Shown one piece after another: positions 18,301-27,922 of a stretch of 64,000 bases of DNA; positions within the stretch are counted from its first letter, which is position 1, and each line of letters begins with the position of its first letter. The stretch covers positions 124,001-188,000 of the forward strand of contig NZ_JAAZUH010000002.1 in NCBI RefSeq assembly GCF_013185915.1. The letters are read 5' to 3'. The position numbers were made by a program, and so were the translations under genes. The notes below the pieces were generated by a model, which worked only from the letters and a program-made list of their open reading frames with translations, had not been told where the DNA came from and ran no database searches. The DNA is from Stenotrophomonas bentonitica (GTDB lineage Bacteria > Pseudomonadota > Gammaproteobacteria > Xanthomonadales > Xanthomonadaceae).

Positions 18301-18376
18301 GGCCCGGCCGAAACCGGCCAGATGCGGCCGATTGTTGCGGAACTGAATCATTTCACCTGCAACTGTCACGTCAATC

Positions 18377-19123
18377 GTGTCTAATACCGCTCCCCACGAG
18401 TCTGGCCCCACCCCCATGTCCCTTGAATCCCATGGCCCCGCGCCGTGCGACGACGCTGACGGCCATCTGGTCACCGCCGGCCCGCTGACCCCGCCACCGG
18501 ACAGCGCGGGCACCCTGGCCGACGAGAAAGCGCTGCGCCATTCGGTCGCCGAGGACGTGCAGGGCATGATCCTGGCCACCCTGGTGGCCTCGCTGGGCCT
18601 GGCCATCTTCGCCAAGGGCGGCCTGATGATCGGCGGTATGGCCGGGCTGGCGTTCCTGGCCCACTACGCCTTCGGCTGGAACTTCGGCGTGGTGTTCGTG
18701 CTGGTCAACCTGCCGTTCTACTGGGTGGCAGTACGCCGCATGGGCTGGGAGTTCACACTGAAGACCTTCGCCGCGGTCACCGCCTGTGGCGTGCTCGTCG
18801 ACCTGCTGCCGCGCTGGGCCGACTTCGCCCACATGAGTTCGCTGTACTCGGCCCTGGTAGGAGGCGCGCTTGCCGGGCTGGGCATCCTGTTCTACATCCG
18901 CCACCGCGCCAGCCTGGGCGGCATCGGCATCCTGGCGGTGTACCTGCAGCGGACCCGCGGCTGGAGCGCCGGCAAGGTGCAGATGTCGTTCGACACCCTG
19001 CTGATGTGCGTGGCGTTCTTCGTGCTCTCGCCGGACAAGGTGCTGTACTCGGCGATCGGCGCGGTGGTGCTGAGCCTGGTGTTGATGTTCAACCACCGCC
19101 CCGGCCGTTACATGGGCGTCTGA
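18377..19123 (+). CDS. YitT-family membrane protein
   Basis: The 248-residue product has a soluble N-terminal tail of about 55 residues and then five membrane segments near 63-85, 90-115, 128-145, 155-172 and 215-240. The GGMAGLAFLAHYAFGWNFGVVFVLVNLPFYW stretch (split over the first two segments) is typical of YitT/DUF161 proteins, probable transporters of unknown substrate. A GTG at 18377 gives this length; an in-frame ATG at 18416 is an alternative. Its 3' end overlaps the convergent tag gene by 16 bases. Confidence 0.85.
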   Translation: MSNTAPHESGPTPMSLESHGPAPCDDADGHLVTAGPLTPPPDSAGTLADEKALRHSVAEDVQGMILATLVASLGLAIFAKGGLMIGGMAGLAFLAHYAFGWNFGVVFVLVNLPFYWVAVRRMGWEFTLKTFAAVTACGVLVDLLPRWADFAHMSSLYSALVGGALAGLGILFYIRHRASLGGIGILAVYLQRTRGWSAGKVQMSFDTLLMCVAFFVLSPDKVLYSAIGAVVLSLVLMFNHRPGRYMGV

Positions 19124-19641
19124 GCCCGCAGTTTCGCCAGCCGCTTGTACACGGGGCAGTCCGGTGCATGCGCGCCCGGCAGGTACCCCAGGCTCATCAG
19201 GAATTCGCCGGTGATTTCACCGCCGGTGAAGCGGAAGGTCTTCTTGAACAGCTTCACCCAGTCGGCCTTGTCGCGCGGGTGTTGCGCGTCCAGCCAGGCC
19301 GCGAAACTGCCGTGGCTGGCCCGCAGCTGCTGGATCACCTGCGCGTTGTGGATCGCCGCATACACCTTGAGCCGGTTGCGGATGATGCCCGGGTCGTTGA
19401 GCAGGCGTTCCACCTCGCGCTCGCCGTAGGCCGCCACCGTGTCCACGTCGAACTGGTCGTAGGCCGCGCGGAACCCTTCGCGCTTCTTCAGGATGGTTTC
19501 CCAGCTCAGCCCGGCCTGGTTGATCTCCAGCAGCAGGCGCTCGAACAGCTCGCGTTCGTCGCGCTGCGGGAAACCATATTCATGGTCATGGTAGTGACCG
19601 TGCACCGGGTGGCCCGGGGCGATGAGGCAGTAACCGCTCAT
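19108..19641 (-). CDS. tag: DNA-3-methyladenine glycosylase I
   Basis: Tag removes 3-methyladenine from alkylated DNA. The 177-residue product has the family's YHDHEYG start motif (usually YHDTEWG), the helix-hairpin-helix core around GLSWETILKKREGFRAAY, and the LMSLGYLPGAHAPDCPVYKR ending. In the ending the histidine and cysteine join the N-terminal cysteine and histidine in zinc binding. Length is slightly short of E. coli Tag (187). Its start overlaps the DUF4153 stop by four bases. Confidence 0.93.
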   Translation of the reverse strand: MSGYCLIAPGHPVHGHYHDHEYGFPQRDERELFERLLLEINQAGLSWETILKKREGFRAAYDQFDVDTVAAYGEREVERLLNDPGIIRNRLKVYAAIHNAQVIQQLRASHGSFAAWLDAQHPRDKADWVKLFKKTFRFTGGEITGEFLMSLGYLPGAHAPDCPVYKRLAKLRAQTPM

Positions 19642-21431
19642 GGAGACTCGTCTTCGGCAAGGGGCTCGTCGATGCCCAGTTTACGGCCGCCGCCCAGCGA
19701 CAACTGCGGCCAGCGCGAGGCATGCACCTTCAGTTCACCCCGCAGCAGCGGGTCGCGGTCGGGATTCCCGCTGGCCTCGGCGGGCAGCGGGAAGTCGACT
19801 TTGCCAGCGTTCGCCCATCCGGCCCCCTCGCGCGCATGCAACCGGCACTGCGCGCCGCCCCACTGTGGTTCGTGGCAGAGCAGCACCTCGTCCACGCCGT
19901 CGCCGTCCAGGTCGCGGCGCAGGGCAATACAGCGCTCGTCGAGCTCCAGGCAGCTGCCGCCCTCGATCGTCCCGGCCACCACGGCCTTCCACCAGTCCAG
20001 CTCCGGGGCTGGGCTGCCCTTGGCCAGCTTGACCTGCTGGCGCAGCACGTCCATGTCGCCGATGCGGTCCGTGTAGCGTCCGTAGCGGACCTTCCGCCCG
20101 TCCACGTCCAGTACGCCGGCGATCAGGGTGCGGGCGCGTTTGTCGCTGCTGAAGCGTGGGTCCTGCTGCAGGGTTTTCAGGACCTGCACCCCGCGTCGGC
20201 CATAGTTGAAGCGCAGTTCGGTGGCAGTATCGGCAGTGATGGCCGGAGCCTTGGCCTCGATGCGCGCGAGCTGGCTGGCAAGGCTGATCCGGACCGGATC
20301 CAGCACGGGGGTGTTGGCCAGCACGGCCACTGCCATGACCACCCAGCACATCCAGCGGTTGACCGGTTCGATCCGCTGCAGCCAACAACCGCGTCCGCGC
20401 AGCGCGGCAAGCGCGTAGCCCACCGCATAGCCGCACACCAGCAGCGCCGCAAGCAGGCCCCAGAAGCGTTCCTGGGTCCAGCCGTACTGGCTGATGCGCA
20501 GTCCCAGCGCGTACAACGCCAGCGCTGCATAGACCGGCAGCATGAGCAGGCTGGCCTCGACCAGTCGGCGCAGCCAGAGCGGGTACGCCGGACGATCGCT
20601 TTCATGCTGGTACACCGCATTGCTGAACACCACCAGCAGCAGTACCAGGGTGAGCAGCACGGTGGTCGCGGAGCGGGTGCGCCACAGCGGTTCCAGACCC
20701 GTGAACGGCAGGCACACCACGAAGATCACCGCGATGAAGGCCAGCAGCGGCAGCAACCCGCGAGCGACCGCGAACAGCACCTGGCGGATGATCTGGATCG
20801 CACGGTGCTGGGTACGCCCGATCAGCACGCCGAACCCCGCCAGCATTCCGGTGGCCAGCGCGATGAACGCGTGTTCGCGGAACAGGTCGCTGAAGAATTC
20901 GATCTCCACCAGGTTGAACAGCGCAGCCCACAGCCACAGCAGCATCCAGGTCAGCCCGGTGAACGCCGCCGCCAGCGCCAGCGTCAGGCCGTTCTGCCAG
21001 GCATGCTCGAACAGCGCTTCGTACGGTGCGCGCCAGTGCCCGTGGCGCAGCCGGAACTGCCACCAGGGCAACGCCACGAATACCGCGATCGCCAGGCAGA
21101 ACGAGAATGGCACCAGCAACGGTCCCTGACGCAGGTCGCTGGCAGGGCCGCCCAGGTTCCAGCCGATCCACCCGGCCAGCCCCAGCACCAGCGCGGTGGC
21201 CAGCCCCGCATGCAGCCACAGGCGGCGATCGCGCAGCTCGACAAGGGTCAGCGCGATCGCGGTGGGCACGGTGAGCACCCAGGCGTACCAGCACAGGCGG
21301 TTGCCGAACTCGTGGAACGGCCAGTGACCGGCGGCTTCCTGCACGGCGTACAACATCAGGCCCTGCAACAACGCGATCAGTACGATGGCGCTGCGCGAAG
21401 CCAGCGGCAATGGTGGGTGGTAGTTCATCAT
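19638..21431 (-). CDS. DUF4153 membrane protein
   Basis: This 597-residue protein has about ten hydrophobic segments in residues 12-380 and then a soluble C-terminal part of about 200 residues. The membrane part, with the FEHAWQNGLTLALA region, matches DUF4153, a family of uncharacterised inner-membrane proteins. The C-terminal region has an aspartate-rich loop (RRDLDGDGVDEVLLC) that looks like a calcium-binding FG-GAP/EF-hand type loop. It overlaps tag and is divergent from yqgE. No function is known. Confidence 0.85.
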   Translation of the reverse strand: MMNYHPPLPLASRSAIVLIALLQGLMLYAVQEAAGHWPFHEFGNRLCWYAWVLTVPTAIALTLVELRDRRLWLHAGLATALVLGLAGWIGWNLGGPASDLRQGPLLVPFSFCLAIAVFVALPWWQFRLRHGHWRAPYEALFEHAWQNGLTLALAAAFTGLTWMLLWLWAALFNLVEIEFFSDLFREHAFIALATGMLAGFGVLIGRTQHRAIQIIRQVLFAVARGLLPLLAFIAVIFVVCLPFTGLEPLWRTRSATTVLLTLVLLLVVFSNAVYQHESDRPAYPLWLRRLVEASLLMLPVYAALALYALGLRISQYGWTQERFWGLLAALLVCGYAVGYALAALRGRGCWLQRIEPVNRWMCWVVMAVAVLANTPVLDPVRISLASQLARIEAKAPAITADTATELRFNYGRRGVQVLKTLQQDPRFSSDKRARTLIAGVLDVDGRKVRYGRYTDRIGDMDVLRQQVKLAKGSPAPELDWWKAVVAGTIEGGSCLELDERCIALRRDLDGDGVDEVLLCHEPQWGGAQCRLHAREGAGWANAGKVDFPLPAEASGNPDRDPLLRGELKVHASRWPQLSLGGGRKLGIDEPLAEDESP

Positions 21432-21507
21432 GCGCGTCCCTGCTTGAGTGCAGGCATCCTAGCCCAGGCTCACGCCCGTGTCCGGGCCCAGCGGGTAGAA
21501 TGGGTCC

Positions 21508-22074
21508 ATGTCCACGCTGCCCACCACACTTGCCCATCACCTGCTGGTCGCGCTGCCGTCGCTGACCGATCCCACCTTTGCACGCACGGTGGCGTTGATC
21601 TGCCAGCACGACGAAAACGGCGCCATGGGGGTGCTGGTCAACCAGCCGTCCGAGTACACGCTGGGTGATGTGCTGGCACAGATGGAGATCCAGACCGACG
21701 ATCTGGCCCTTCGCGACCAGGTGGTGCTCAATGGTGGCCCGGTCCATCCCGAGCGCGGCTTTGTCGTCCACGACGACGCCAGCGGCTGGGACTCCAGCCT
21801 GCAGGTGGGCCAGGGCGTGTACCTGACCACCTCGCGCGACATCCTCGAAGCGATGGCCCGCGGCGAAGGCCCGCGCCATGCGCTGGTCACGCTGGGCTGT
21901 GCCGGCTGGACCGAAGGCCAGCTGGAAGCGGAGATCGCCGACAACAGCTGGCTGACCGTGCCGGCCGACGCCGAGCTGCTGTTCAACACCCCGCTGGAGC
22001 AGCGCTGGCAGGGCGCGGCGTCGCGCATCGGCGTGGACCTGTTCCGCCACACCGATTACAGCGGCCATGTCTGA
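21508..22074 (+). CDS. yqgE: YqgE/AlgH family protein
   Basis: The 188-residue protein matches the UPF0301/AlgH family throughout: [25 protein letters not shown] near 20-45, the [14 protein letters not shown] motif near 75-88, and [18 protein letters not shown] near 128-145. In Pseudomonas AlgH affects alginate regulation, but its biochemical role is unknown. It overlaps ruvX by eight bases. The yqgE-ruvX-pyrB order is conserved in many gammaproteobacteria. Confidence 0.96.
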   Translation: MSTLPTTLAHHLLVALPSLTDPTFARTVALICQHDENGAMGVLVNQPSEYTLGDVLAQMEIQTDDLALRDQVVLNGGPVHPERGFVVHDDASGWDSSLQVGQGVYLTTSRDILEAMARGEGPRHALVTLGCAGWTEGQLEAEIADNSWLTVPADAELLFNTPLEQRWQGAASRIGVDLFRHTDYSGHV

Positions 22075-22534
22075 GCCGGCCACCATCCGCCGCGACGGCA
22101 CCGTACTCGGCTTCGACGTCGGTTCGCGCCGGATCGGCGTGGCCATCGGCAGTTCGTTCGGTACCCATGCGCGTGCCATCGCCGTGGTGGACGTGCACGG
22201 TAATGGGCCGGACTGGGCCGCGGTCGAGCGCCTGATCAAGGAGTGGCGGCCTGATGGCCTGGTGGTGGGCGACCCGCTCACCCTGGACGGCCAGGACCAG
22301 CCCAACCGCAAGCGTGCGCAGGGCTTCGCCCGCCAGCTGCGGGAACGTTTCAAACTGCCGGTGGTGCTGGTCGACGAGCGTTCCAGCTCGGTCGAAGCCG
22401 CGCGCCGGTTTGCCGTCGAGCGCGCCGAAGGCCGCAAGCGTCGCCGCGATGCGGCCACGCTGGATGCGGTGGCCGCTGCGGTCATCATCGAACGCTGGCT
22501 GTCTTCACCCGACGACGCCACCCCCGTTTCCTGA
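22067..22534 (+). CDS. ruvX: Holliday junction resolvase-like RuvX (YqgF)
   Basis: The 155-residue RNase-H-fold protein has the [15 protein letters not shown] strand-turn near residue 13 with the catalytic aspartate, [13 protein letters not shown] near 63, and [13 protein letters not shown] near 102. It has been implicated in 16S rRNA 5'-end processing and proposed as a resolvase. It overlaps yqgE upstream and stands 15 bases before pyrB. Confidence 0.96.
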   Translation: MSEPATIRRDGTVLGFDVGSRRIGVAIGSSFGTHARAIAVVDVHGNGPDWAAVERLIKEWRPDGLVVGDPLTLDGQDQPNRKRAQGFARQLRERFKLPVVLVDERSSSVEAARRFAVERAEGRKRRRDAATLDAVAAAVIIERWLSSPDDATPVS

Positions 22535-22549
22535 CCCCAGACCCCTGCC

Positions 22550-23500
22550 ATGACCGCCTCGCAACTCGATTCCGAAGGACGCCTGCGCCACCTGCTGACC
22601 CTGGAAGGTCTGCCCCGCGAAACCCTGCTGCAGCTGCTCGACCGCGCCGGCCAGATCCGCGACGCGGCGGTCGGCCGGGTCGGCAACAAGCGCCATGTGC
22701 TGGCCGGTTCGGCGGTGTGCACGCTGTTCTTCGAGCCGTCCACCCGCACCCGCAGCTCGTTCCAGCTGGCCGCGCAGCGGCTGGGTGCGGACGTGCTGAA
22801 CTTCGACGCGTCCACCTCGTCCACGCGCAAGGGCGAAACCGCCTGCGACACGCTGAAGAACCTGGAAGCGATGGGCGTGCGCGGCTTCGTGGTGCGGCAC
22901 CCGGACGACGGCGCGGTGGCCGAGCTTGCCGCTGCGGCGGGCGAGGGCACGGCGCTCATCAACGCCGGCGATGGTCGCAGCGCGCATCCCACCCAGGGCC
23001 TGCTCGACATGCTGACCCTGCGCCAGGCCAAGGGCGGCGATTTTTCGAAGATGAAGGTGGTGATCGTCGGCGACGTGAAGCACTCGCGCGTGGCCCGCAC
23101 CGACCTGCATGCGCTGCGCACGCTGGGCGTGGGCGAAATCCGCGTGTGCGGCCCGCAGTCGCTGCTGCCGGACGATGAGACCCTGAAGGGCTGCATCGTC
23201 GGCCAGGACTTCGACCAGATGCTGGAAGGCGTCGACGCACTGATGATGCTGCGCCTGCAGCGCGAGCGCATGGAAGAGGGCCTGGTGCCGTCGATCGAGC
23301 AGTACCACGCCGAGTACGGCCTGAACGTCGCGCGCCTCAAGCGCGCTGGCCAGGACGCCGCCGTGCTGCACCCGGGCCCGATCAACCGCGGCGTGGAAGT
23401 CACCGACGAAGTGGCCGACGGCCCGCAGTCGTGGGTGCTGCGCCAGGTGGCGAACGGGGTGGCGGTGCGGATGGCGGTGCTGGAGACGTTGCTGGGTTGA
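22550..23500 (+). CDS. pyrB: Aspartate carbamoyltransferase catalytic subunit
   Basis: PyrB joins carbamoyl phosphate to aspartate in the first committed step of pyrimidine synthesis. The 316-residue product has the carbamoyl-phosphate motif FFEPSTRTRSSF near residue 62, HPTQGLLDML near 143 and the MLRLQRERM aspartate loop near 235. No pyrI or dihydroorotase-like pyrC' gene follows in this window; the next gene is convergent. Confidence 0.97.
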   Translation: MTASQLDSEGRLRHLLTLEGLPRETLLQLLDRAGQIRDAAVGRVGNKRHVLAGSAVCTLFFEPSTRTRSSFQLAAQRLGADVLNFDASTSSTRKGETACDTLKNLEAMGVRGFVVRHPDDGAVAELAAAAGEGTALINAGDGRSAHPTQGLLDMLTLRQAKGGDFSKMKVVIVGDVKHSRVARTDLHALRTLGVGEIRVCGPQSLLPDDETLKGCIVGQDFDQMLEGVDALMMLRLQRERMEEGLVPSIEQYHAEYGLNVARLKRAGQDAAVLHPGPINRGVEVTDEVADGPQSWVLRQVANGVAVRMAVLETLLG

Positions 23501-23510
23501 GGCTCCGGCG

Positions 23511-24311
23511 TCAGCGCCGCTGCGCGAACAGCCATTCCCACATCGCCGCATCCGCATAGGTCGCGTCCCATGCGTTGTGGTTGCCCTGCGGGTACTCGGT
23601 ATAGCGCACGTCGGATGCATCGGCCTGGTCGAACGCCGCCTTCAAGCGGCGGTCGTCTTCGGGCAGCACCACGTCGTCCTTGGCGCCATGGAACATCCAG
23701 ATGGGCGTTGCCTTGAGGCGTGCGGCCATGGCGGCATACGGGTCGGCTTCATCGGCCACCGATTCCACCAGCAGCGTTGTGCGTACCGCACGCGGGGCGA
23801 GTACCGCGCCGCAGACCGGTACGATCGCGGCGAAGCGGGTGGGGTGGTCCAGGGCGATGTTCCAGCTGCCGTAGCCGCCCATCGACATGCCGGTCAGGTA
23901 CTGGCGGTTTGGGTCGGCGCCGAACTCTGCGATGGTCGCGTCCAGTGCGGCGAGCGCAATGCGGTTGTTGATGCCGGCCCATTCCCCGTCATCCGGCACC
24001 TGCGGCAATACCACCAGAGCGGGGAAGTCGCGGGCATGGCTGTGCAGGTGCGGGCCCAGGCCGGCCTCGGTCTGCTTGACGCCGTCGCTGCCGCGTTCGC
24101 CCGAACCGTGCAGGAACAGCACCACCGGCAGGGAGCCGCGCTGCGCGGCCGCGTTGGCGGGAACGAACACCTGGTAGCGCGAGGTATGCCCCTCGACCGT
24201 GACCGAGCGCTCCACGAAGTGGCCCTTGTCCACGGCCCGGGTCGACGCACAAGCGCTCAACACGAACATTGCCAGCATCGCCCACCACCACCCGCTCGCC
24301 TTTCGTGCCAT
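23511..24311 (-). CDS. Lipoprotein alpha/beta hydrolase (esterase/feruloyl-esterase-like)
   Basis: The 266-residue protein has a lipoprotein signal (MLAMFVLSAC, cysteine near 21). An alpha/beta hydrolase domain of the polyhydroxybutyrate-depolymerase/esterase D kind follows. FLHGSGERGSDGV lies near residue 67, the nucleophile elbow GMSMGGYGSW near 140, the acidic residue in FHGAKDDVVLPEDD near 212, and the histidine in PQGNHNAW near 246. It is probably anchored in the outer membrane or periplasm and acts on an ester substrate not identifiable here. Confidence 0.85.
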   Translation of the reverse strand: MARKASGWWWAMLAMFVLSACASTRAVDKGHFVERSVTVEGHTSRYQVFVPANAAAQRGSLPVVLFLHGSGERGSDGVKQTEAGLGPHLHSHARDFPALVVLPQVPDDGEWAGINNRIALAALDATIAEFGADPNRQYLTGMSMGGYGSWNIALDHPTRFAAIVPVCGAVLAPRAVRTTLLVESVADEADPYAAMAARLKATPIWMFHGAKDDVVLPEDDRRLKAAFDQADASDVRYTEYPQGNHNAWDATYADAAMWEWLFAQRR

Positions 24312-24378
24312 TGCCTGTCCTCGACTGGAATCGTTTTCAGTCTAGGCGCGGGCGGGCACGCAGGCATCTTGCAGTGCA

Positions 24379-24645
24379 TCAGTCGGGACGTGGGGCCGAT
24401 CCCAGGATCTCAAGCTGCTCGATCGCCTCCGGATGGCCATCGGCGGCTGCGGCCTGCACCTGGGCCAGGCTGGGATGCACCACCAGCAGGATCGGGTTCT
24501 CGCACACCGGGCAATCGAACTCCGCCTCGTCTTCGTGCAGTTCCATCGACATCTGGCGGGCAGTGCCTTTCCACTCGCAGGCAGGGCAGGTGTGCGGCTG
24601 GTCGCGCCAGCCGGCGGCAAAGTAGTTGTCGAGGGTCAGTGCCAC
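24379..24645 (-). CDS. Small CPxCG-type zinc-ribbon protein
   Basis: The GTG at 24645 with GGAG eight bases upstream gives an 88-residue protein. Two CxxC pairs, CPACEW near residue 20 and CPVCEN near 46, are well placed to hold one zinc ion. The rest is acidic. Uncharacterised short proteins of this kind are common in Xanthomonadaceae, and the role is not known. It follows mgtE by 11 bases on the same strand and may share its transcript. Confidence 0.75.
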   Translation of the reverse strand: MALTLDNYFAAGWRDQPHTCPACEWKGTARQMSMELHEDEAEFDCPVCENPILLVVHPSLAQVQAAAADGHPEAIEQLEILGSAPRPD

Positions 24646-24656
24646 GGAAACTCCGC

Positions 24657-26024
24657 TCAGTGCAGCAGGATCAGGGTGGCCAGGCCCAGGAAGCTGAAGA
24701 AGCCCATCACGTCGGTTACCGCGGTGACCACCACGGTGCCGGCGACGGCCGGATCCACGTTCATGCGCTTGAGCAGCAGCGGCAGCAGTACGCCGGCCAG
24801 CGCGGCAGCGCAGAAGTTGATGATCAGCGCCAGGGTGATGACCAGCGACAGCAGGAAGCTGTTGAACCACAGGAAGGCGATGATGCCGACCACGGTGCCG
24901 ATCAGGGTGCCGTTGATCAACGCCACCCGCGATTCCTTCCACAGCAGGATGCGCGCGTTGCTCTGGCCGACCTGGCCGAGCGCGATGCCGCGCACCATCA
25001 GGGTCAGTACCTGCACCGCCGCGTTGCCGCCCACGCCGGCCACGATCGGCATCAGCACCGCCAGCGCTACGACTTTCTGCAGGGTCAGCTCGAACTGGCC
25101 GATCACCGTGGCCGCCAGGAACGCGGTGCAGAGGTTGATGCCCAGCCACACCACGCGGCCGCGCACGGCGCGCTTGATCGGGGAGAACAGGTCTTCCTCT
25201 TCGTCCAGGCCGGCCGCGCCGAGCGCCTGGTGCTCGGCCTGCGAACGGATGATGTCGACCACGTCATCGATGGTGATGCGGCCAAGCAGGATGTTGTTGT
25301 CGTCCACCACCGGCGCCGAGACCCAGTCATGGTCGGAGAACTGCCGCGCCACTTCGTCGGCGCTTTCGCCCACGTCGATGGCCGGTTGTTCGTCGTCGAT
25401 CAGGCGGTTGATCGGGGTGCTGTCTTCGTGGGTCACCAGCGAAGCCAGCGACAACCGTCCCAGGTACTGGTGACGGCGGCTGACCACGAACAGGTGGTCG
25501 GTGTGGTCGGGCAGCTCGCCGCGCAGGCGCAGGTAGCGCAGCACCACGTCGACGTTGACGTCGGCGCGCACGGTCACCACGTCCGGGTTCATCAGGCGGC
25601 CGGCGCTGTCCTCGGGATAGGACAGCACCTGCTCGAGCCGCTCGCGGTTCTCGCGGTCCATCGACTTGAGCACTTCGTCGATGACCGTGTCCGGCAGGTC
25701 TTCAACCAGGTCGGCCAGGTCATCGATGTCCAGGTCTTCGACCGCGGCGATGATCTCGTCCGGGTCCATGTCGGCCAGCAGGCTTTCGCGCACTTCCTCG
25801 CCGACGTGGACCAGCACCTCGCCGTCGTCTTCCGGGTCGACCAGGCCCCAGACCACCTCGCGCTTGCCGGGCGGCAGCGACTCCAGCAGGTTGCCGATCT
25901 CGGCCGGCGCCAGCGTGTTGACCAGGCGGCGCACCGGCCCAAGCCGCCCGCTGTCCAGTGCATCGGACAACAGGCGCAACTGGCGCGCCGTCTTGTCGTG
26001 GCGTACGGCTTCGGCCATGCACAA
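24657..26024 (-). CDS. mgtE: Magnesium transporter MgtE
   Basis: MgtE is a dimeric Mg2+ channel gated by its cytosolic domain. In the 455-residue product the acidic N domain (about 20-135) is followed by two CBS domains (about 138-265). A plug helix and five membrane segments (about 290-455) follow, with the motif NAAVQVLTLMVRGIALGQV near 345 in the pore. The length is normal. A terminator-like hairpin lies only 13 bases before the start codon. Confidence 0.96.
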   Translation of the reverse strand: MCMAEAVRHDKTARQLRLLSDALDSGRLGPVRRLVNTLAPAEIGNLLESLPPGKREVVWGLVDPEDDGEVLVHVGEEVRESLLADMDPDEIIAAVEDLDIDDLADLVEDLPDTVIDEVLKSMDRENRERLEQVLSYPEDSAGRLMNPDVVTVRADVNVDVVLRYLRLRGELPDHTDHLFVVSRRHQYLGRLSLASLVTHEDSTPINRLIDDEQPAIDVGESADEVARQFSDHDWVSAPVVDDNNILLGRITIDDVVDIIRSQAEHQALGAAGLDEEEDLFSPIKRAVRGRVVWLGINLCTAFLAATVIGQFELTLQKVVALAVLMPIVAGVGGNAAVQVLTLMVRGIALGQVGQSNARILLWKESRVALINGTLIGTVVGIIAFLWFNSFLLSLVITLALIINFCAAALAGVLLPLLLKRMNVDPAVAGTVVVTAVTDVMGFFSFLGLATLILLH

Positions 26025-26036
26025 CTCCCGCGGAAA

Positions 26037-26069
26037 TCAAAAAGGCCGCTATCCCGTACAGGATGCGGC
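26037..26069 (-). terminator. Intrinsic terminator between ptsI and mgtE
   Basis: On the minus strand GCCGC-ATCC, a short loop, GGAT-A-GCGGC and then CTTTTTG form a clean intrinsic terminator after ptsI. It is only 13 bases before the mgtE start codon. A GATAAT -10-like hexamer lies upstream of it, so an mgtE transcript starting there would contain the hairpin in its leader. It could therefore also act as an attenuator. Confidence 0.75.
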
Positions 26070-26153
26070 AAGAGGGGTGGTCACCGCGTCATTATCGCGC
26101 GGTAATGTTTCAGTGCACAGCCTTGTCGGCGCAATCGACCACGCCGTAAACCA

Positions 26154-27920
26154 TTATTGGTTCGACTCGATCCACCGCTCGATCCCGCGCCGATCGCGGG
26201 CGGCGAGCAGTTTCGGCGCGGCGGCCTGCAGTTCGCCCAGATCGCTTTCGCGCACTGCGCGGCGCACTTCCAGCAGGGTGCCCGGGTGCAGGCTGAACTC
26301 GGTCAATCCCAGCGCCAGCAGCAGCCGGGTCATGCGCGGGTCGCCGGCGATCTCGCCGCAGACCGCCACCGGCACGTCGTGCTCGCGGCCCACCCGCAGG
26401 ATGTGCGCGAGCAGGCGCAGCACCGCCGGGTGCAGCGGCGAATACAGCTCGCCGACCGCTTCGTTGTTGCGGTCGGCGGCCAGCAGGTACTGCACCAGGT
26501 CGTTGGTCCCCACCGACAGGAAGTCGACCAGGTCGATGAAGCTCTCCAGCGCGATCGCCGCCGCCGGCACTTCGATCATCGCGCCGAACGGGATGTGCTC
26601 GGCCACCTCGTGGCCCTCGGCACGCAGCAGCTCGGCCTGCTTGGCCAGGCGCCGGCGTACCGCCCGTATTTCCTCGCGGGTGCTGACCATCGGCAGCAGG
26701 ATGCGCAGCTTGCCGTAAGCCGAGGCGCGCAGGATCGCGCGCAGCTGGGTATCGGCCACTTTGGGCCGGGCCAGCGAAAGGCGGATCCCGCGCAGGCCCA
26801 GCGCCGGGTTTTCCTCATTGCTCAGGGTCAGGCCGGTGCGGTCGGCCTTGTCCGCGCCGAGGTCGAGGGTGCGGATGGTCACCGGCCGCCCGCTCATGCC
26901 CAGCGCGGCGTCGCGGTAGGTTTCGAACTGTTCCTGTTCGTCGGGCAGCTCGTCACGCTGCAGGAACAGGAACTCGGTGCGGTACAGGCCCAGGCCGTGC
27001 GCGCCCAGCGCGTGCGCTTCAGTGACGTCCTCGCGCGACTCGGCATTGGCCAGCAGCGCGATGGTGACGTTGTCGCGGGTACGGCTGGGCTTGCTGCGCA
27101 GGCGGCCGAGTTCGCGTTGCTCGCGGGCCTGCTCGCGCAGTCGCGCGCGGTAGTCGCGCAGGTCCAGCGGCAGCGGGTTGACCGTGATCTGCCCGGTGTT
27201 GCCGTCGATGCCGAGCACGTCGCCGTCGGCGATCTTCTGCAGCGCGTTGGGCACGTTGACGATCAGCGGCAGGTGCAGGCTGCGCGCGAGGATCGCGCTG
27301 TGCGACAGCGCACTGCCGGCGGCGGTGACGATGCCGACCACGCCGTGCGCCTGCAGCTGGGCCAGTTCGGACGGGGCGATGTTGTCGCAGACCAGGATCT
27401 CCCCGGCCAGCCCCTTCACGTCCGGCGGGCGCTTCTGCAGGAACGCATGGATGCGCCCGATCACATGGTCCAGGTCGTCCATGCGGCTCTTCAGGTAGGC
27501 ATCGTCCATGCCATCGAAGACCTTGGCCAGGCGGTCGCGCTGCACCCGCAGCGCATAGCCGGCGCTGTAGGGGCCACTGCGGATCAACTCATCCAGGCCG
27601 TACAGCAGTTCCGGGTCGTCCAGCAGCAGGGCGTGCAGGTCGAGGAACTCGCCGGCTTCCTGGTTCAGCGCGCCATGCAGGCGCTGGCGAAGGTCGTGCA
27701 TTTCGGCGCGGGCCGCGTCCACCGCCTGGTGCAGCCGCTGCAGTTCGGCCGGCACCTGGGCCGGGGTGATGCGTTGCTCGGCTACTTCCAGCGCGTGCGG
27801 CAGGCGCACCCGCGCGCGGCCGAGCGCATTGCCGCGCGAGGCACCGTGGCCGGCCAGCAGCAGGGCGCCGGACGCGGTCCGTGCCGTGCTGGAACCCGAT
27901 CGCGACGGTGGCCCCGGCAT
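26154..27920 (-). CDS. ptsI: PTS enzyme I (phosphoenolpyruvate-protein phosphotransferase)
   Basis: Enzyme I takes phosphate from PEP and passes it to HPr. The 588-residue protein has the HPr-binding/phosphohistidine domain (active-site region AAGSALSHSAILARSL near residue 205) and a PEP-binding TIM-barrel domain with the signature LLLALGLTEFSLHPG near 545. No GAF domain is present, so it is PtsI rather than PtsP. It lies two bases behind ptsH. No sugar-specific EIIB or EIIC gene is nearby, so this is a regulatory phosphorelay. Confidence 0.96.
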   Translation of the reverse strand: MPGPPSRSGSSTARTASGALLLAGHGASRGNALGRARVRLPHALEVAEQRITPAQVPAELQRLHQAVDAARAEMHDLRQRLHGALNQEAGEFLDLHALLLDDPELLYGLDELIRSGPYSAGYALRVQRDRLAKVFDGMDDAYLKSRMDDLDHVIGRIHAFLQKRPPDVKGLAGEILVCDNIAPSELAQLQAHGVVGIVTAAGSALSHSAILARSLHLPLIVNVPNALQKIADGDVLGIDGNTGQITVNPLPLDLRDYRARLREQAREQRELGRLRSKPSRTRDNVTIALLANAESREDVTEAHALGAHGLGLYRTEFLFLQRDELPDEQEQFETYRDAALGMSGRPVTIRTLDLGADKADRTGLTLSNEENPALGLRGIRLSLARPKVADTQLRAILRASAYGKLRILLPMVSTREEIRAVRRRLAKQAELLRAEGHEVAEHIPFGAMIEVPAAAIALESFIDLVDFLSVGTNDLVQYLLAADRNNEAVGELYSPLHPAVLRLLAHILRVGREHDVPVAVCGEIAGDPRMTRLLLALGLTEFSLHPGTLLEVRRAVRESDLGELQAAAPKLLAARDRRGIERWIESNQ

Positions 27921-27922
27921 GC

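Noticed and set aside
20602-23571. Very long open frame antisense to DUF4153, yqgE, ruvX and pyrB
   Set aside because: High GC content makes stops rare in one antisense frame. It is rich in arginine, alanine and serine, spans four real genes and has no domain.
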